From assembly GCF_000026105.1 (NCBI RefSeq), contig NC_008027.1:5290501-5354500 (forward strand): DNA of 64,000 nt. The letters are read 5' to 3'. How positions within the stretch are numbered: the stretch's first letter is position 1; every line of letters starts with the position of its first letter. Shown here one piece after another: positions 35,772 through 44,247 of the stretch. The DNA is from Pseudomonas entomophila L48 (lineage in GTDB: Bacteria > Pseudomonadota > Gammaproteobacteria > Pseudomonadales > Pseudomonadaceae). The position numbers and the translations under genes are program-made. The notes under the pieces were generated by a model that saw only the letters and a program-made list of their open reading frames with translations, did not search any database and was not told the DNA's origin.

Positions 35772-35803
35772 GAATAAAAATCCACCGTAGAATAATTTTC
35801 CAC
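35772..35803 (-). promoter_or_regulatory. Tandem direct repeat upstream of the dehydratase gene
   Basis: Read on the plus strand, GAATAAAAATCCAC (35772-35785) and GAATAATTTTCCAC (35790-35803) match at 11 of 14 positions and are spaced 18 bases start to start. They lie about 50-80 bases before the dehydratase start in an otherwise GC-rich region, so they look like paired binding sites for a regulator, perhaps the neighbouring YheO/DauR-type protein. Site identity is inferred. Confidence 0.45.
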
Positions 35804-35841
35804 AAAGCACAAGCCGGCAACGGACCACCGGCTCGCGGGCC

Positions 35842-36471
35842 TCAGGCCTCCCGGGCAATCTTCACGTACTTGTAGATCGTCGCCCGGCCCATGCCCAGGA
35901 CATTGGCCACGTAGTCGTAGGCGCTGCCGCCGCGGAAAGCCCCTTCACCGTGCAGCGCCTCCACCAGCTCGCGCTTGTGCTCGCGGGTGAGGCCATCGAG
36001 GCTCAAGCCACGCTCCCTGAGCCAGCCATGCAGGAAGGTGTTGATGCGCTCCTGCCAATCGTCGCGGAACAGCACGTCGGGCTGGGGCAGCAAGCGGCTG
36101 GCCTGGAAGAACAGGTCCAGCGCCTGCTTGGCCTGCTCCAGCACCGAGACATTGAAATTGATGCACAGCAGCGCCTCGGGTACCCCAGCGTCATCGACCA
36201 TGACGCTGCTGATCGAGCGAACTTTCTGGCCGTTCCAGTTGAGCTTTTCGTAGGGCCCCAACGGCGTGTCGGTACTCAGCTCGCCTGGCAGGTCCTCGAG
36301 CGCCGAGTCGTCGCCCAACTGCCGCTTGGAGATGTTGTTGGCGATATGCACCACGGTCTGGCTGCGCAGTTCGTGAACCACGACTTCGGCGTGGGGGAAC
36401 AGCAGGGTGGCGACACCATCGGCCATGGCGGCGTAGTTGCTGAAACGTGCGTTGATGGCCTTGGCAGACAT
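35842..36471 (-). CDS. YheO/DauR-family transcriptional regulator
   Basis: The 209-residue protein has an N-terminal PAS-like YheO domain (NYAAMADGVATLLFPHAEVVVHELRSQTVVHIANNISKR; later PYEKLNWNGQKVRSISSVMVDDAGVPEALLCINFN) and a C-terminal helix-turn-helix of the HTH_22 type. That second domain ends in AYDYVANVLGMGRATIYKYVKIAREA. DauR of P. aeruginosa, in this family, controls D-arginine catabolism next to an ornithine-cyclodeaminase-like gene, which fits the present neighbours. The ATG at 36471 has AGGA 7 bases upstream. It lies 117 bases upstream of the dehydratase gene on the same strand, close enough for one transcript but with room for a second promoter. The effector is probably a small amino-acid-like ligand, by inference. 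Confidence 0.85.
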   Translation of the reverse strand: MSAKAINARFSNYAAMADGVATLLFPHAEVVVHELRSQTVVHIANNISKRQLGDDSALEDLPGELSTDTPLGPYEKLNWNGQKVRSISSVMVDDAGVPEALLCINFNVSVLEQAKQALDLFFQASRLLPQPDVLFRDDWQERINTFLHGWLRERGLSLDGLTREHKRELVEALHGEGAFRGGSAYDYVANVLGMGRATIYKYVKIAREA

Positions 36472-36518
36472 CGGAACATCCTGAAAATTGGGTGTGGTGT
36501 GAAGAGTCGGCACGGTCC

Positions 36519-36605
36519 CTGTAGGAGCGGCTTTAGCCGCGATACAAGCGACGCGTTGCATGGCACCGGCTGCGCCGGTGATCGCGGCTTAAGCCGCTCC
36601 TACAG
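36519..36605. repeat. REP-like palindrome, GGAGCGGCTTTAGCCGC subtype
   Basis: The outer arms CTGTAGGAGCGGCTTTAGCC (continuing to 36543) and their complement at 36581-36605 enclose a second small stem, CACCGGC/GCCGGTG. This third REP subtype recurs at 50997-51083. Confidence 0.85.
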
Positions 36606-36627
36606 AGGTTGCGCCGCGCCTTCCCGC

Positions 36628-36930
36628 TCAGGGGTAGCCCAGCACTTCGCGGATCTGGCGCAGGTGCTGGATGATCCACTGCTTGTCGATGGCACCCCAG
36701 TCGCGGATGCGGTAGTGCCCGGCATGGTTGCGCGCCCCGGCCTGCTGCTCGAACTCGCAGACGATGTCCAGGTCGGCCAGGGCGGTGATGGTGTCCTGGG
36801 CGGTGCGCCGCGGCATACCGGTAGCCTCCATCAATGCCGGCACGCTGGTGGCGGTCTGGCTGTCGATCAGCCAGGCCACGTACAGGCGGCGGTAGAAGCT
36901 GCTGCGGGTCTTGCTCACTTCCGTGGTCAT
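36628..36930 (-). CDS. Winged-helix DNA-binding protein (HTH_43-like)
   Basis: A 100-residue single-domain winged helix protein. The region SFYRRLYVAWLIDSQTATSVPALMEATGMPRRTAQDTITALADLDIVCEF gives helix-turn-helix, recognition helix and the start of the wing, and HYRIRDWGAIDKQWIIQHLRQIREVL is the terminal helix. It resembles the small winged-helix family found beside the YgjP-type peptidase gene in pseudomonads. It could be a regulator of its neighbours or of itself; no target is known. The downstream metallopeptidase start is on the other side (36945 is that gene's stop), so the order on the minus strand is peptidase, then this gene, 14 bases apart. Confidence 0.75.
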   Translation of the reverse strand: MTTEVSKTRSSFYRRLYVAWLIDSQTATSVPALMEATGMPRRTAQDTITALADLDIVCEFEQQAGARNHAGHYRIRDWGAIDKQWIIQHLRQIREVLGYP

Positions 36931-36944
36931 GGGGTGCTTGTCCC

Positions 36945-37445
36945 TCAGGTGTTGCCCGGCAGCTCCCGATAGGTCAGGTAGACGCGCAGGTCGAATTCCA
37001 GTTGATGGTAGTCCGGCTCCATGTGCTGGCAGAGCTGGTAGAACGCCTTGTTGTGGTCGCGCTCCTTCAGGTGCGCCAGCTCATGCACCACGATCATGCG
37101 CAGGAACTGCGGCGCAGCCTCCTTGAACAGCGAGGCGACGCGGATCTCCTTCTTCGCCTTGAGCTTGCCACCCTGCACACGCGACACCGCGGTGTTCAGC
37201 CCCAACGCGCGATGGGTGAGGTCCAGGCGGTTGTCGAACAGCACCTTGTCCAGCGGCGGCGCGCTGCGCAGGTACTGTTGCTTGAGGTCCTGGGCGTAGG
37301 TGTACAGCGCCTTGTCGTTCTGCACCGCGTGATGCTCGGGGTAACGCTGCTGCAGGTAGTCGCCCAGGCGTTGGCTGGCGATCATCTGGCGCACCTGTTC
37401 CTGGAGGTGAGGCGGGTAGGCTTGCAGATAGCGAAGTGCGGTCAT
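36945..37445 (-). CDS. YgjP-type (DUF45/M48-like) zinc metallopeptidase
   Basis: The 166-residue protein carries HELAHLKERDH, an HExxH zinc site with a further histidine, preceded by EAAPQFLRMIVV and followed by AFYQLCQHMEPDYHQLE. This is the YgjP/WLM-type minimal metallopeptidase pattern. No signal peptide is visible, so it is cytoplasmic. The ATG at 37445 gives MTALRYLQAYPPHLQ; no clear ribosome site precedes it, and a TTG at 37484 is a poorer alternative. It is probably co-transcribed with the winged-helix gene. Substrate unknown. Confidence 0.8.
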   Translation of the reverse strand: MTALRYLQAYPPHLQEQVRQMIASQRLGDYLQQRYPEHHAVQNDKALYTYAQDLKQQYLRSAPPLDKVLFDNRLDLTHRALGLNTAVSRVQGGKLKAKKEIRVASLFKEAAPQFLRMIVVHELAHLKERDHNKAFYQLCQHMEPDYHQLEFDLRVYLTYRELPGNT

Positions 37446-37484
37446 GGCGGGAGGGTCGGACTGGGAAGACGCGAGTGTAGCCAA

Positions 37485-39602
37485 TCACGGGGTCCAGGGG
37501 AAAATCGGCGGAAAACCACTGGCATCACTGGCGGTCATCGGGCGGGCGACCAGGAACCCCTGCACATAGGTGCAACCGCTGCTCTTGAGCCAGTCGGCCT
37601 GGGCCTTGGTTTCCACGCCCTCGGCAATCACGGTGATGCCATAGTCGGCGCACAGGCCGATGACACTGCGGGCCATGGCGATGTCCGCCGCCGACTCCGG
37701 CAGCCGCGCCACCAGGTGGCGGTCGATTTTCAACGTGTCGATGGGCAAGTCGCGCAACATGCGCAACGAGCAGTCGCCAGCGCCAAAATCATCCAGCGCC
37801 ACGCGGATGCCCAGCTCGCGCAGACGATGCACCTGCTTCACCGCGGCGTCGATGTTGTACATCAGCGAAGTCTCGGCCACCTCCACTTCCAACTGGGCCG
37901 GCTGCAAGCCATGCTCGTCGAGTACCCGTGCCAGCTCATCGGCCAGGCCCGGCATGGCGAACTGCGCCCGGCTGAGGCTGATCCCCAGGACCAGCTGCGA
38001 GCCAAAGCGCTCGCCCCACTCCCGGCGCTGGGCGGCGCCCTTGCGGTAGATCCAGCTGGCCAGGCGGTTGATCAGCCGTGCCTCTTCGAGCAGCGGGATG
38101 AACAGCCCGGGCGGCACATCGCCGACGCTCGGGTGCTGCCAGCGCAGCAGGGCCTCGAAGCCACGCAGGCGACCATCGGCAAAGGCTACCTGGGGCTGGT
38201 AGACCAACGTGAAGTCGTTCTGCTCGATGGCTTCACGCACACTGTCTTCGAGCATCAATCGCGAACGGGCGCGGCCGTTGAGCTCTTCGTCATAGAAGCG
38301 ATACTGCTGTCGCCCGGCTTGCTTGGCCGCATACATGGCAGCATCGGCCGCGCGCAGCAGCCCTTCGACATTGGCGCCGCAGTCCGGGTAGGTGGCGATA
38401 CCAATGCTCACGCCGAGGCTGACTTCCAACCCATCGAGTTGCTGGAAGCTGGACATCCGTTCGAGCAATTTCTCGGCGTAGCGCCCGGCCTGCTCCGGGT
38501 ACGGCAAACCATCGAACAACGCAGTGAACTCGTCCCCGCCCATGCGCGCCAGCAACGCCTCGCTGCCCAGGCACTCCTTGAGCTGCTCGGCGACCCAGCG
38601 CAGTACCTTGTCCCCGGCTTCGTGCCCAAGCAAATCATTGATTCGCTTGAAACCGTCCAGGTCCATGTACATCAGGGCGCGAACCTTGTCGGAGCGCTCA
38701 TTGCGCATCAGCGCGCCCTCGGCGGCCTGGTAGAAACCGCGGCGGTTGAGCAGGCCGGTCAGCGGGTCGGTGACCGCCTGGTACTCCAGTTGCTGGTGCA
38801 GGCTGCGCACCACCGACATGTCCAGCACCGTCACCACCATCGCCCGCTGCTCGGCGGGCAGCGGCGCACAGGAAAGCGCCACGGGTATCAGCTGGCCGCT
38901 GACGGTGCGCAACTGCGCGTCGTGGACCCGGAAGATCTGGCGCTTGAGGTAAGCCTGGTAAAAATCCGACTCATGCCACAGGTTGGCGCATGGCAACTGA
39001 ATCAAATCCAGCACATGCGCGCCCTGCAGCTTCTCCACCGGTGTGTCGAGCAGACGCGAGATCGCCGGGTTGGCGAAATTGATGGTGCCCGATTCGTCCA
39101 CCACCAGGATGCCTTCGGCGGCGTTCTCGAGGATCGAGGCATTGAAGGCACGGGCCGATTCCAGCTCGCGGGTCAGGCTCTGCAGCATGCGTCGGTTGCG
39201 CTGTTGCTCGAGCAGCGCCTGGACTTTGGGTTTGAGGATCTGCGGGTCGAACGGCTTGAACAGGTAGTCCACCGCGCCATTGGCGTAGCCCTTGAGCACG
39301 GCGGCCTCGGACTGTTCATTGGCGGTGAGGAAGATGATCGGCGTCAGCCGGGTCCGCTGGCTGCCACGCATCAGCCGGGCGACCTCAAAGCCGTCCATTT
39401 CGGGCATCTGCACATCGAGCAGCACGAGGTCGACCTCGTTTTCCAGCAGGGCACTCAGGGCTTCCATCCCTGAGCTGGCGGTCAATACCTGCCAGTCCTG
39501 GCGGGACAGCAAGGCCCGCATGCTGATGAGATTCTCCGGGTAATCGTCTACGACGAGCAGAACCGAGCGATTGTCCGGTGGTTGAGTGTGAGCGACATCC
39601 AT
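37485..39602 (-). CDS. Receiver-PAS-GGDEF-EAL cyclic-di-GMP response regulator
   Basis: A 705-residue response regulator that can in principle both make and break cyclic-di-GMP. The receiver domain (residues about 12-130) has VDD near 19 and the phospho-acceptor Asp63 in LLDVQMPEMDGFE. A PAS domain spans about 150-260 (ILENAAEGILVVDESGTINFAN). The cyclase domain has an intact GGDEF near 355 (ARMGGDEFTALFDG), and the phosphodiesterase domain has EALLRW near 482 and DDFGAGDCSLRML near 615. It resembles Rup4959 (PP_4959), the GGDEF/EAL response regulator of P. putida, which sits beside fba in that species as here. No histidine kinase gene is adjacent. The ATG at 39602 follows AGAAG by 4 bases. 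Confidence 0.9.
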   Translation of the reverse strand: MDVAHTQPPDNRSVLLVVDDYPENLISMRALLSRQDWQVLTASSGMEALSALLENEVDLVLLDVQMPEMDGFEVARLMRGSQRTRLTPIIFLTANEQSEAAVLKGYANGAVDYLFKPFDPQILKPKVQALLEQQRNRRMLQSLTRELESARAFNASILENAAEGILVVDESGTINFANPAISRLLDTPVEKLQGAHVLDLIQLPCANLWHESDFYQAYLKRQIFRVHDAQLRTVSGQLIPVALSCAPLPAEQRAMVVTVLDMSVVRSLHQQLEYQAVTDPLTGLLNRRGFYQAAEGALMRNERSDKVRALMYMDLDGFKRINDLLGHEAGDKVLRWVAEQLKECLGSEALLARMGGDEFTALFDGLPYPEQAGRYAEKLLERMSSFQQLDGLEVSLGVSIGIATYPDCGANVEGLLRAADAAMYAAKQAGRQQYRFYDEELNGRARSRLMLEDSVREAIEQNDFTLVYQPQVAFADGRLRGFEALLRWQHPSVGDVPPGLFIPLLEEARLINRLASWIYRKGAAQRREWGERFGSQLVLGISLSRAQFAMPGLADELARVLDEHGLQPAQLEVEVAETSLMYNIDAAVKQVHRLRELGIRVALDDFGAGDCSLRMLRDLPIDTLKIDRHLVARLPESAADIAMARSVIGLCADYGITVIAEGVETKAQADWLKSSGCTYVQGFLVARPMTASDASGFPPIFPWTP

Positions 39603-39745
39603 GCTGCTTCTCTTGTTAGGCCGATTACGACGAGCCATTGGATCCGATCTTTACTCTAGACTCGGGGACCGAAGACGCAACGCGTGCAGATGGCTATAAG
39701 CCATCGGAAGTGATGTTAGCCGACTAACGGTATGAACGCTGCAGC
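39603..39745 (-). promoter_or_regulatory. Upstream region of the GGDEF-EAL gene with a short palindrome
   Basis: This leader/promoter region includes the palindrome GATGGCT-ATA-AGCCATC (39689-39705), 7-base perfect arms about 90 bases before the start codon, a possible operator. No clear sigma-70 pair was found, which would be compatible with an alternative sigma factor such as RpoS; that is inference. Confidence 0.35.
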
Positions 39746-39835
39746 CCATTCGCCGGCAAAGCCGGCTCCTACAGATACAACGCTGATCTTGAGGCTGGTG
39801 TGGGCCCTGTAGGAGCCGGCTTTGCCGGCGAATGG
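39746..39835. repeat. REP pair, GCCGGCAAAGCCGGC variant
   Basis: Perfect 29-base inverted arms containing GCCGGCAAAGCCGGCTCCTA, with a 32-base spacer, between the divergent-side end of the GGDEF-EAL promoter region and the fba terminator. Confidence 0.9.
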
Positions 39836-39904
39836 CCGGTATCGTCAGCACAAGACCCTTGCTCCCAAAGAGGAGCGCACCTGGCCCCCCCTTCACCCAG
39901 GCAC

Positions 39905-39934
39905 AAAAAAACCCGCATCACTGCGGGTTTTTTT
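39905..39934 (-). terminator. Bidirectional intrinsic terminator after fba
   Basis: ACCCGCA/TGCGGGT stem with loop TCAC, flanked by A6 on the left and T7 on the right, so it reads as a terminator on both strands. It lies 17 bases beyond the fba stop and closes the tkt-epd-pgk-fba block. Confidence 0.92.
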
Positions 39935-39950
39935 GTGAAGCGACGCCGGA

Positions 39951-41015
39951 TCAGTTGATCTTGGCGGCCAGCTCGCCCTTGGCGTAACGCTGGAACATGC
40001 CTTCCAGGGAGATCGGCTTGATCTTCGAGGCGTTGCCGGCGGTGCCAAAGGCTTCGTAGCGAGCGATGCACACGTCACGCATGGCCTTGACGGTTTCACC
40101 GAAGAACTTGCGTGGGTCGAACTCGCTCGGGTTCTGCGCCATCAGGCGACGCATGGCGCCGGTGGAGGCCAGGCGCAGGTCGGTGTCGATGTTGACCTTG
40201 CGCACGCCGTACTTGATGCCTTCGACGATCTCTTCGACCGGCACGCCGTAGGTCTCTTTGATGTCGCCACCGTACTGGTTGATGATCGCCAGCCACTCTT
40301 GCGGCACCGAGGACGAACCGTGCATCACCAGGTGGGTGTTGGGGATGCGCTTGTGGATTTCCTTGATACGGTCGATCGCCAGCACGTCACCAGTCGGTGG
40401 CTTGGTGAACTTGTAGGCGCCGTGGCTGGTGCCGATGGCGATGGCCAGGGCGTCCACCTGGGTCTTCTTGACGAAGTCGGCGGCCTCTTCCGGGTCGGTC
40501 AGCATCTGGCTGTGGTCCAGCACGCCTTCGGCGCCGATGCCGTCTTCTTCACCGGCCATGCCGGTTTCCAGCGAGCCCAGGCAGCCCAGCTCGCCTTCCA
40601 CCGAAACGCCGCAGGCGTGCGCCATGGCAACGGTCTGCTGGGTGACGCGGACGTTGTACTCGTATTCGGTCGGGGTCTTGCCATCTTCACCCAGCGAGCC
40701 GTCCATCATTACCGAGCTGAAGCCCAGCTGGATCGAGCGCTGGCACACGTCAGGGCTGGTGCCGTGGTCCTGGTGCATGCACACCGGGATGTGCGGGAAC
40801 TCTTCGATGGCGGCCAGGATCAGGTGGCGCAGGAACGGGGCGCCAGCGTACTTGCGGGCACCGGCGGAGGCCTGGACGATGACCGGAGAGTCGGTCTTGT
40901 CGGCGGCTTCCATGATGGCGCGCATCTGCTCGAGGTTGTTGACGTTGAAAGCCGGTACGCCGTAACCGAACTCGGCGGCGTGGTCCAGCATCTGGCGCAT
41001 GCTAATGAGTGCCAT
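39951..41015 (-). CDS. fba: Class II fructose-1,6-bisphosphate aldolase (CbbA type)
   Basis: A zinc-dependent aldolase that interconverts fructose 1,6-bisphosphate with glyceraldehyde 3-phosphate and dihydroxyacetone phosphate. In pseudomonads, which lack phosphofructokinase, it mainly runs toward hexose. The 354-residue protein has zinc-ligand histidines in [12 protein letters not shown] (near residue 85), [11 protein letters not shown], and HGAYKFTK and [10 protein letters not shown] farther on. [15 protein letters not shown] matches the CbbA subgroup. The ATG at 41015 gives [15 protein letters not shown] with GGGAGAGA upstream. It is the last gene of the central-metabolism run and ends in a strong terminator. 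Confidence 0.95.
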   Translation of the reverse strand: MALISMRQMLDHAAEFGYGVPAFNVNNLEQMRAIMEAADKTDSPVIVQASAGARKYAGAPFLRHLILAAIEEFPHIPVCMHQDHGTSPDVCQRSIQLGFSSVMMDGSLGEDGKTPTEYEYNVRVTQQTVAMAHACGVSVEGELGCLGSLETGMAGEEDGIGAEGVLDHSQMLTDPEEAADFVKKTQVDALAIAIGTSHGAYKFTKPPTGDVLAIDRIKEIHKRIPNTHLVMHGSSSVPQEWLAIINQYGGDIKETYGVPVEEIVEGIKYGVRKVNIDTDLRLASTGAMRRLMAQNPSEFDPRKFFGETVKAMRDVCIARYEAFGTAGNASKIKPISLEGMFQRYAKGELAAKIN

Positions 41016-41114
41016 TGTGTATCTCTCTCCCGACAAGCGTCGTTGTTTCGTGCAAGCCTGCCGCAGGGGCGGTTGCTGTTCAAGTAGTGTGGGCCATCCA
41101 TGCGGCCCGGCCAG

Positions 41115-41444
41115 TCACGGTGCCTTGCAGCCCCGCCCAATCAGATCGTTGGTTGCCACCCAGTACACCAGGCCTTCATTGCCTTTGGTGTGCAGGGCGA
41201 GCACGCCATCGCTGTACAGCGCGCCCGAGGCGCCCGGCTCGGACTTGAGCCGGTAGACCTGGTCGCCGCCGCCAAGGCGCACGTCAACCGCATCCTGTTT
41301 CGCGTCGGTGAAACGCCACAGCACCTCGGCCTGGCTGTCGCAGACCCAGCGGGTCCAGTTGTCCGCCGGGGCGGGTTGGGCAGGTTGCAGCATCGAGCAG
41401 CCTGCCAGGGTCGCCAGGGCCAACGTGGCCAGAAGCGCTTTCAT
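41115..41444 (-). CDS. MliC/PliC-type lysozyme-inhibitor lipoprotein
   Basis: The 109-residue product starts MKALLATLALATLAGCSMLQ, a lipoprotein signal with lipobox LAGC (modified Cys at residue 16). The mature part, WTRWVCDSQAEVLWRF, then GASGALYSDGVLALHTKGNEGLVYW, fits the MliC/PliC fold (SGxxYxxxG, then KGxEA-like) that inhibits C-type lysozymes at the cell envelope. In P. aeruginosa a hypothetical gene also lies between pgk and fba at this position. The ATG at 41444 has GAGG 7 bases upstream; the longer open frame to 41660 crosses the REP and is rejected. Confidence 0.78.
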   Translation of the reverse strand: MKALLATLALATLAGCSMLQPAQPAPADNWTRWVCDSQAEVLWRFTDAKQDAVDVRLGGGDQVYRLKSEPGASGALYSDGVLALHTKGNEGLVYWVATNDLIGRGCKAP

Positions 41445-41474
41445 CCTAAAACCTCGTTGAGGGCTGCTATGCAG

Positions 41475-41544
41475 CCCATCGCCGGCAAAGCCGCCTCCTA
41501 CAGGGATCGCGTCGCCTGTAGGAGCCGGCTTTGCCGGCGATGGG
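41475..41544. repeat. REP pair, GCCGGCAAAGCCGSC variant
   Basis: Inverted 30-base arms with one mismatch (GCCGCC on the left for GCCGGC), spacer 10 bases, between the two lipoprotein genes. Confidence 0.88.
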
Positions 41545-41604
41545 CCGCACAGCGGCCCCAATGTCCAAGACCACGAAACCCGCGTTAGGTTGCCCGCCAC
41601 CCGA

Positions 41605-41823
41605 TCAAGGGCAGCCGGCCGCCTTGCGCTGGTGTTCGTCGTCGTATTTTTCCAGGCCATCCGGGCCCAGGCGCTTGTTGATCACCGGCGCGGTCTCGGC
41701 CTGCCACTGGGACTGGTAGCAACCGCCCTTGGGCGGCTGCGCCGGATCTGCGTCGCTGCCCCGATTGCTGGAGCAGGCGCCCAGCAACACGGCCACGATC
41801 ATCACAGGCAATTGCTTGACCAT
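41605..41823 (-). CDS. Small predicted lipoprotein of unknown function
   Basis: A 72-residue protein, MVKQLPVMIVAVLLGACSSNRGSD, with lipobox LGAC (Cys at 17) and therefore probably lipid-anchored, outer-membrane sorted by the following SS. The mature part is only about 55 residues and contains two cysteines. AGGGAG lies 7 bases before the ATG at 41823. It lies 32 bases after pgk and is probably read with it; a similarly placed hypothetical gene exists in other pseudomonads. No function can be inferred. Confidence 0.75.
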   Translation of the reverse strand: MVKQLPVMIVAVLLGACSSNRGSDADPAQPPKGGCYQSQWQAETAPVINKRLGPDGLEKYDDEHQRKAAGCP

Positions 41824-41855
41824 CAGGTCGCTCCCTTTGCCAGGCGCCTTCAAAA

Positions 41856-43019
41856 TCAGGCCTTGGCCCGCTCTTCCAGGATTGCCACCGCAGGCAGGAC
41901 CTTGCCCTCGACGAACTCGAGGAACGCGCCGCCACCGGTAGAAATGTAGGAGATATCGGCACCAACGCCATACTTGTCGATGGCCGCCAGGGTGTCACCA
42001 CCACCGGCGATGGAGAACGCGGCGCTGTCGGCAATGGCCTTGGCCAGCACTTTGGTGCCGTTGCCGAACTGGTCGAACTCGAACACGCCGACCGGACCGT
42101 TCCACAGAATAGTCTTCGAGGTCTTCAGCAATTCGGCGAACTGCTCGGCGGTCTTTGGACCAATGTCCAGGATCATGTCGTCGGCAGCCACGTCGGCGAT
42201 GGCCTTTACAGTGGCTTCGGCGTCTTCTGCGAATGCCTTGGCAACCACCACGTCGACCGGCAGCGGCACGCTGACCTTGGCGGCGATGGCCTTGGCGGTC
42301 TCGACCAGGTCGGGTTCGTACAGCGACTTGCCGACCGGGTGACCGGCGGCGGCGAGGAAGGTGTTGGCGATACCGCCACCGACGATCAGCTGATCGCACA
42401 CAGTGCTCAGGCTGTTCAGCACGTCCAGTTTGGTGGAGACCTTGGAGCCGGCAACGATGGCGGCCATCGGCTTGGCCGGGGCTTTCAGGGCCTTGCCCAG
42501 GGCATCCAGTTCGGCAGCCAGCAGCGGGCCTGCGGTCGCGACCTTGGCGAACTTGGCAACACCGTGGGTGGAGCCCTCGGCGCGGTGGGCGGTGCCGAAG
42601 GCGTCCATGACGAACACGTCGCACAGGGCGGCGTACTTCTGCGCCAGCTCGTCGGCGTTCTTCTTCTCGCCCTTGTTGAAGCGCACGTTCTCGAACAGCA
42701 CCAGGTCACCGGCCTTCACTTCGACGCCGTCGAGGTAATCGGCGACCAGCGGCACTTCGCGGCCCAGGGCCTTGCTCAGGTAAGCGGCGACCGGCTTCAG
42801 GCTGTTCTCTTCGGAGAACTCGCCTTCGGTCGGGCGGCCCAGGTGCGAGCAGACCATTACCGCCGCGCCCTTTTCCAGGGCCAGCTTGATGGTCGGCAGC
42901 GCTGCCAGGATACGCGCATCGCTGGTTACCACACCGTCCTTCACAGGCACGTTGAGGTCTTCGCGGATCAGTACGCGCTTACCTTGCAGGTCGAGGTCGG
43001 TCATCTTCAACACGGTCAT
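41856..43019 (-). CDS. pgk: Phosphoglycerate kinase
   Basis: Pgk transfers phosphate from 1,3-bisphosphoglycerate to ADP. The 387-residue protein has the N-terminal substrate region [16 protein letters not shown], then CSHLGRP, and an intact C-terminal ATP-binding GGGDTLAAI and [14 protein letters not shown]. The ATG at 43019 gives [14 protein letters not shown]. It begins 12 bases after the epd stop, so the two are co-translated. Gene order tkt-epd-pgk-fba is standard in Pseudomonas. Confidence 0.97.
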   Translation of the reverse strand: MTVLKMTDLDLQGKRVLIREDLNVPVKDGVVTSDARILAALPTIKLALEKGAAVMVCSHLGRPTEGEFSEENSLKPVAAYLSKALGREVPLVADYLDGVEVKAGDLVLFENVRFNKGEKKNADELAQKYAALCDVFVMDAFGTAHRAEGSTHGVAKFAKVATAGPLLAAELDALGKALKAPAKPMAAIVAGSKVSTKLDVLNSLSTVCDQLIVGGGIANTFLAAAGHPVGKSLYEPDLVETAKAIAAKVSVPLPVDVVVAKAFAEDAEATVKAIADVAADDMILDIGPKTAEQFAELLKTSKTILWNGPVGVFEFDQFGNGTKVLAKAIADSAAFSIAGGGDTLAAIDKYGVGADISYISTGGGAFLEFVEGKVLPAVAILEERAKA

Positions 43020-43031
43020 GAATGCAGTCCT

Positions 43032-44093
43032 TCAGGGCTGTTTGGTGCGGGTTGGGTGGACGACGTGCAGGAAGTGCTCCGCAACGTCGAGCATACGGTT
43101 GGCGAACCCCCATTCGTTGTCGAACCAGGCCAGCAGGTTCACCAGGCGTGGGCCTGAGACGCGGGTCTGGCTGGCATCGACGATGGCCGAATGCGGGTCA
43201 TGGTTGAAATCACAGCTGGCGTGGGGCAGCTCGGTGTAGGCCAGCAGGCCTTTCAGCGGGCCGTCCAGGGCGGCCTCGCGCAGCACCCGGTTGACCTCCT
43301 CGGTGCTGGTATCGCGGGAGGTCTGCAGGGTGATGTCCAGGCACGACACGTTGACAGTGGGCACGCGTACCGCTTTGGCCTGAATTCGCCCGGCAAGTTC
43401 CGGCAGCAGTCGCTCGATGCCGCGCGCCAGGCCAGTGGACACCGGGATCACCGACTGGAATGCCGAACGGGTGCGGCGCAAGTCTTCGTGGTGGTAGGCG
43501 TCGATCACCGGCTGGTCGTTCATCGCCGAGTGGATGGTGGTGATCTGCACGTACTCGATGCCGAAGGCCTGGTCCAGCACACGCAGCAGCGGCACGCCGC
43601 AGTTGGTGGTGCAGGAGGCGTTCGACACCAGCAGCTCATCGCCGGTCAGGCAATCCTGGTTCACGCCGTAGACCACCGTGGCATCGACGTCCGCCTCGCT
43701 GGCCATGGGCTGGGAGAACAGCACCCGGGGCGCGCCGGCGTCGATGAAACGCTGGCCGTCGGCCCGGCTGTTATAGGCACCGGAGCACTCCAGCACCAGG
43801 TCGATGCCCAGGGCCGCCCAATCGATGCCTTCGGGGGTGGCGCTGCGCAGCACTTTCACGCAGTCGCCATTGATATGCAGACAGTCGCCGTCGACCTTCA
43901 CCTCGCCGGGGAAACGCCCGTGGGTGGAGTCGAAGCGCGTCAGGTATTCCAGGCTGGCCTGGTCGGCCAGGTCGTTCAGCGCGACGATCTCGAAACCGGC
44001 CTTCGCCCCTCGCTCAAACAGCGCGCGCAGGACACAGCGGCCGATGCGGCCGTAACCGTTGAGTGCAACTTTGTAGGGACGCGGGTGGGGCAT
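43032..44093 (-). CDS. epd: D-erythrose-4-phosphate dehydrogenase
   Basis: Epd oxidises erythrose 4-phosphate to 4-phosphoerythronate with NAD+, the first step of the DXP-dependent pyridoxal 5'-phosphate pathway. The 353-residue GAPDH-fold protein has the NAD loop NGYGRIGRCVLRAL, the catalytic SNASCTTNC near residue 160 and the downstream TTIHSAMNDQPVID, which separates Epd from GapA. C-terminal WFDNEWGFANRM is typical of the family. I chose ATG 44093 (MPHPRPYKVAL); the long open frame upstream of this is the REP region and unlikely to be coding. Confidence 0.93.
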   Translation of the reverse strand: MPHPRPYKVALNGYGRIGRCVLRALFERGAKAGFEIVALNDLADQASLEYLTRFDSTHGRFPGEVKVDGDCLHINGDCVKVLRSATPEGIDWAALGIDLVLECSGAYNSRADGQRFIDAGAPRVLFSQPMASEADVDATVVYGVNQDCLTGDELLVSNASCTTNCGVPLLRVLDQAFGIEYVQITTIHSAMNDQPVIDAYHHEDLRRTRSAFQSVIPVSTGLARGIERLLPELAGRIQAKAVRVPTVNVSCLDITLQTSRDTSTEEVNRVLREAALDGPLKGLLAYTELPHASCDFNHDPHSAIVDASQTRVSGPRLVNLLAWFDNEWGFANRMLDVAEHFLHVVHPTRTKQP

Positions 44094-44142
44094 TCGATGG
44101 CTCGCTAACGCATGATGGCTTTTGGGGCCGCGTCGCGGCCCA

Positions 44143-44212
44143 TCGCGACGCAAGGCCGCTCCCACAAGGTACGGTGTACGCCATACCTTGTGGGAGCGGC
44201 CTTGCGTCGCGA
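44143..44212. repeat. REP-type palindrome, GCGACGCAAGGCCGC subtype
   Basis: Perfect 29-base inverted arms containing GCAAGGCCGCTCCCACAAGG around a 12-base loop, between tkt and epd. It is related to the element after dbpA but with GCGACGCAAGG in place of GCGGCACAAGG. Confidence 0.88.
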
Positions 44213-44247
44213 AACGAGGGCAACGCCCTCGCCTCGCACAGTCTGAA

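Noticed and set aside
36834-39473. An 879-residue plus-strand open frame across the GGDEF-EAL gene
   Set aside because: Glutamine/histidine/alanine-rich shadow sequence without domains; the minus-strand protein has all its motifs.
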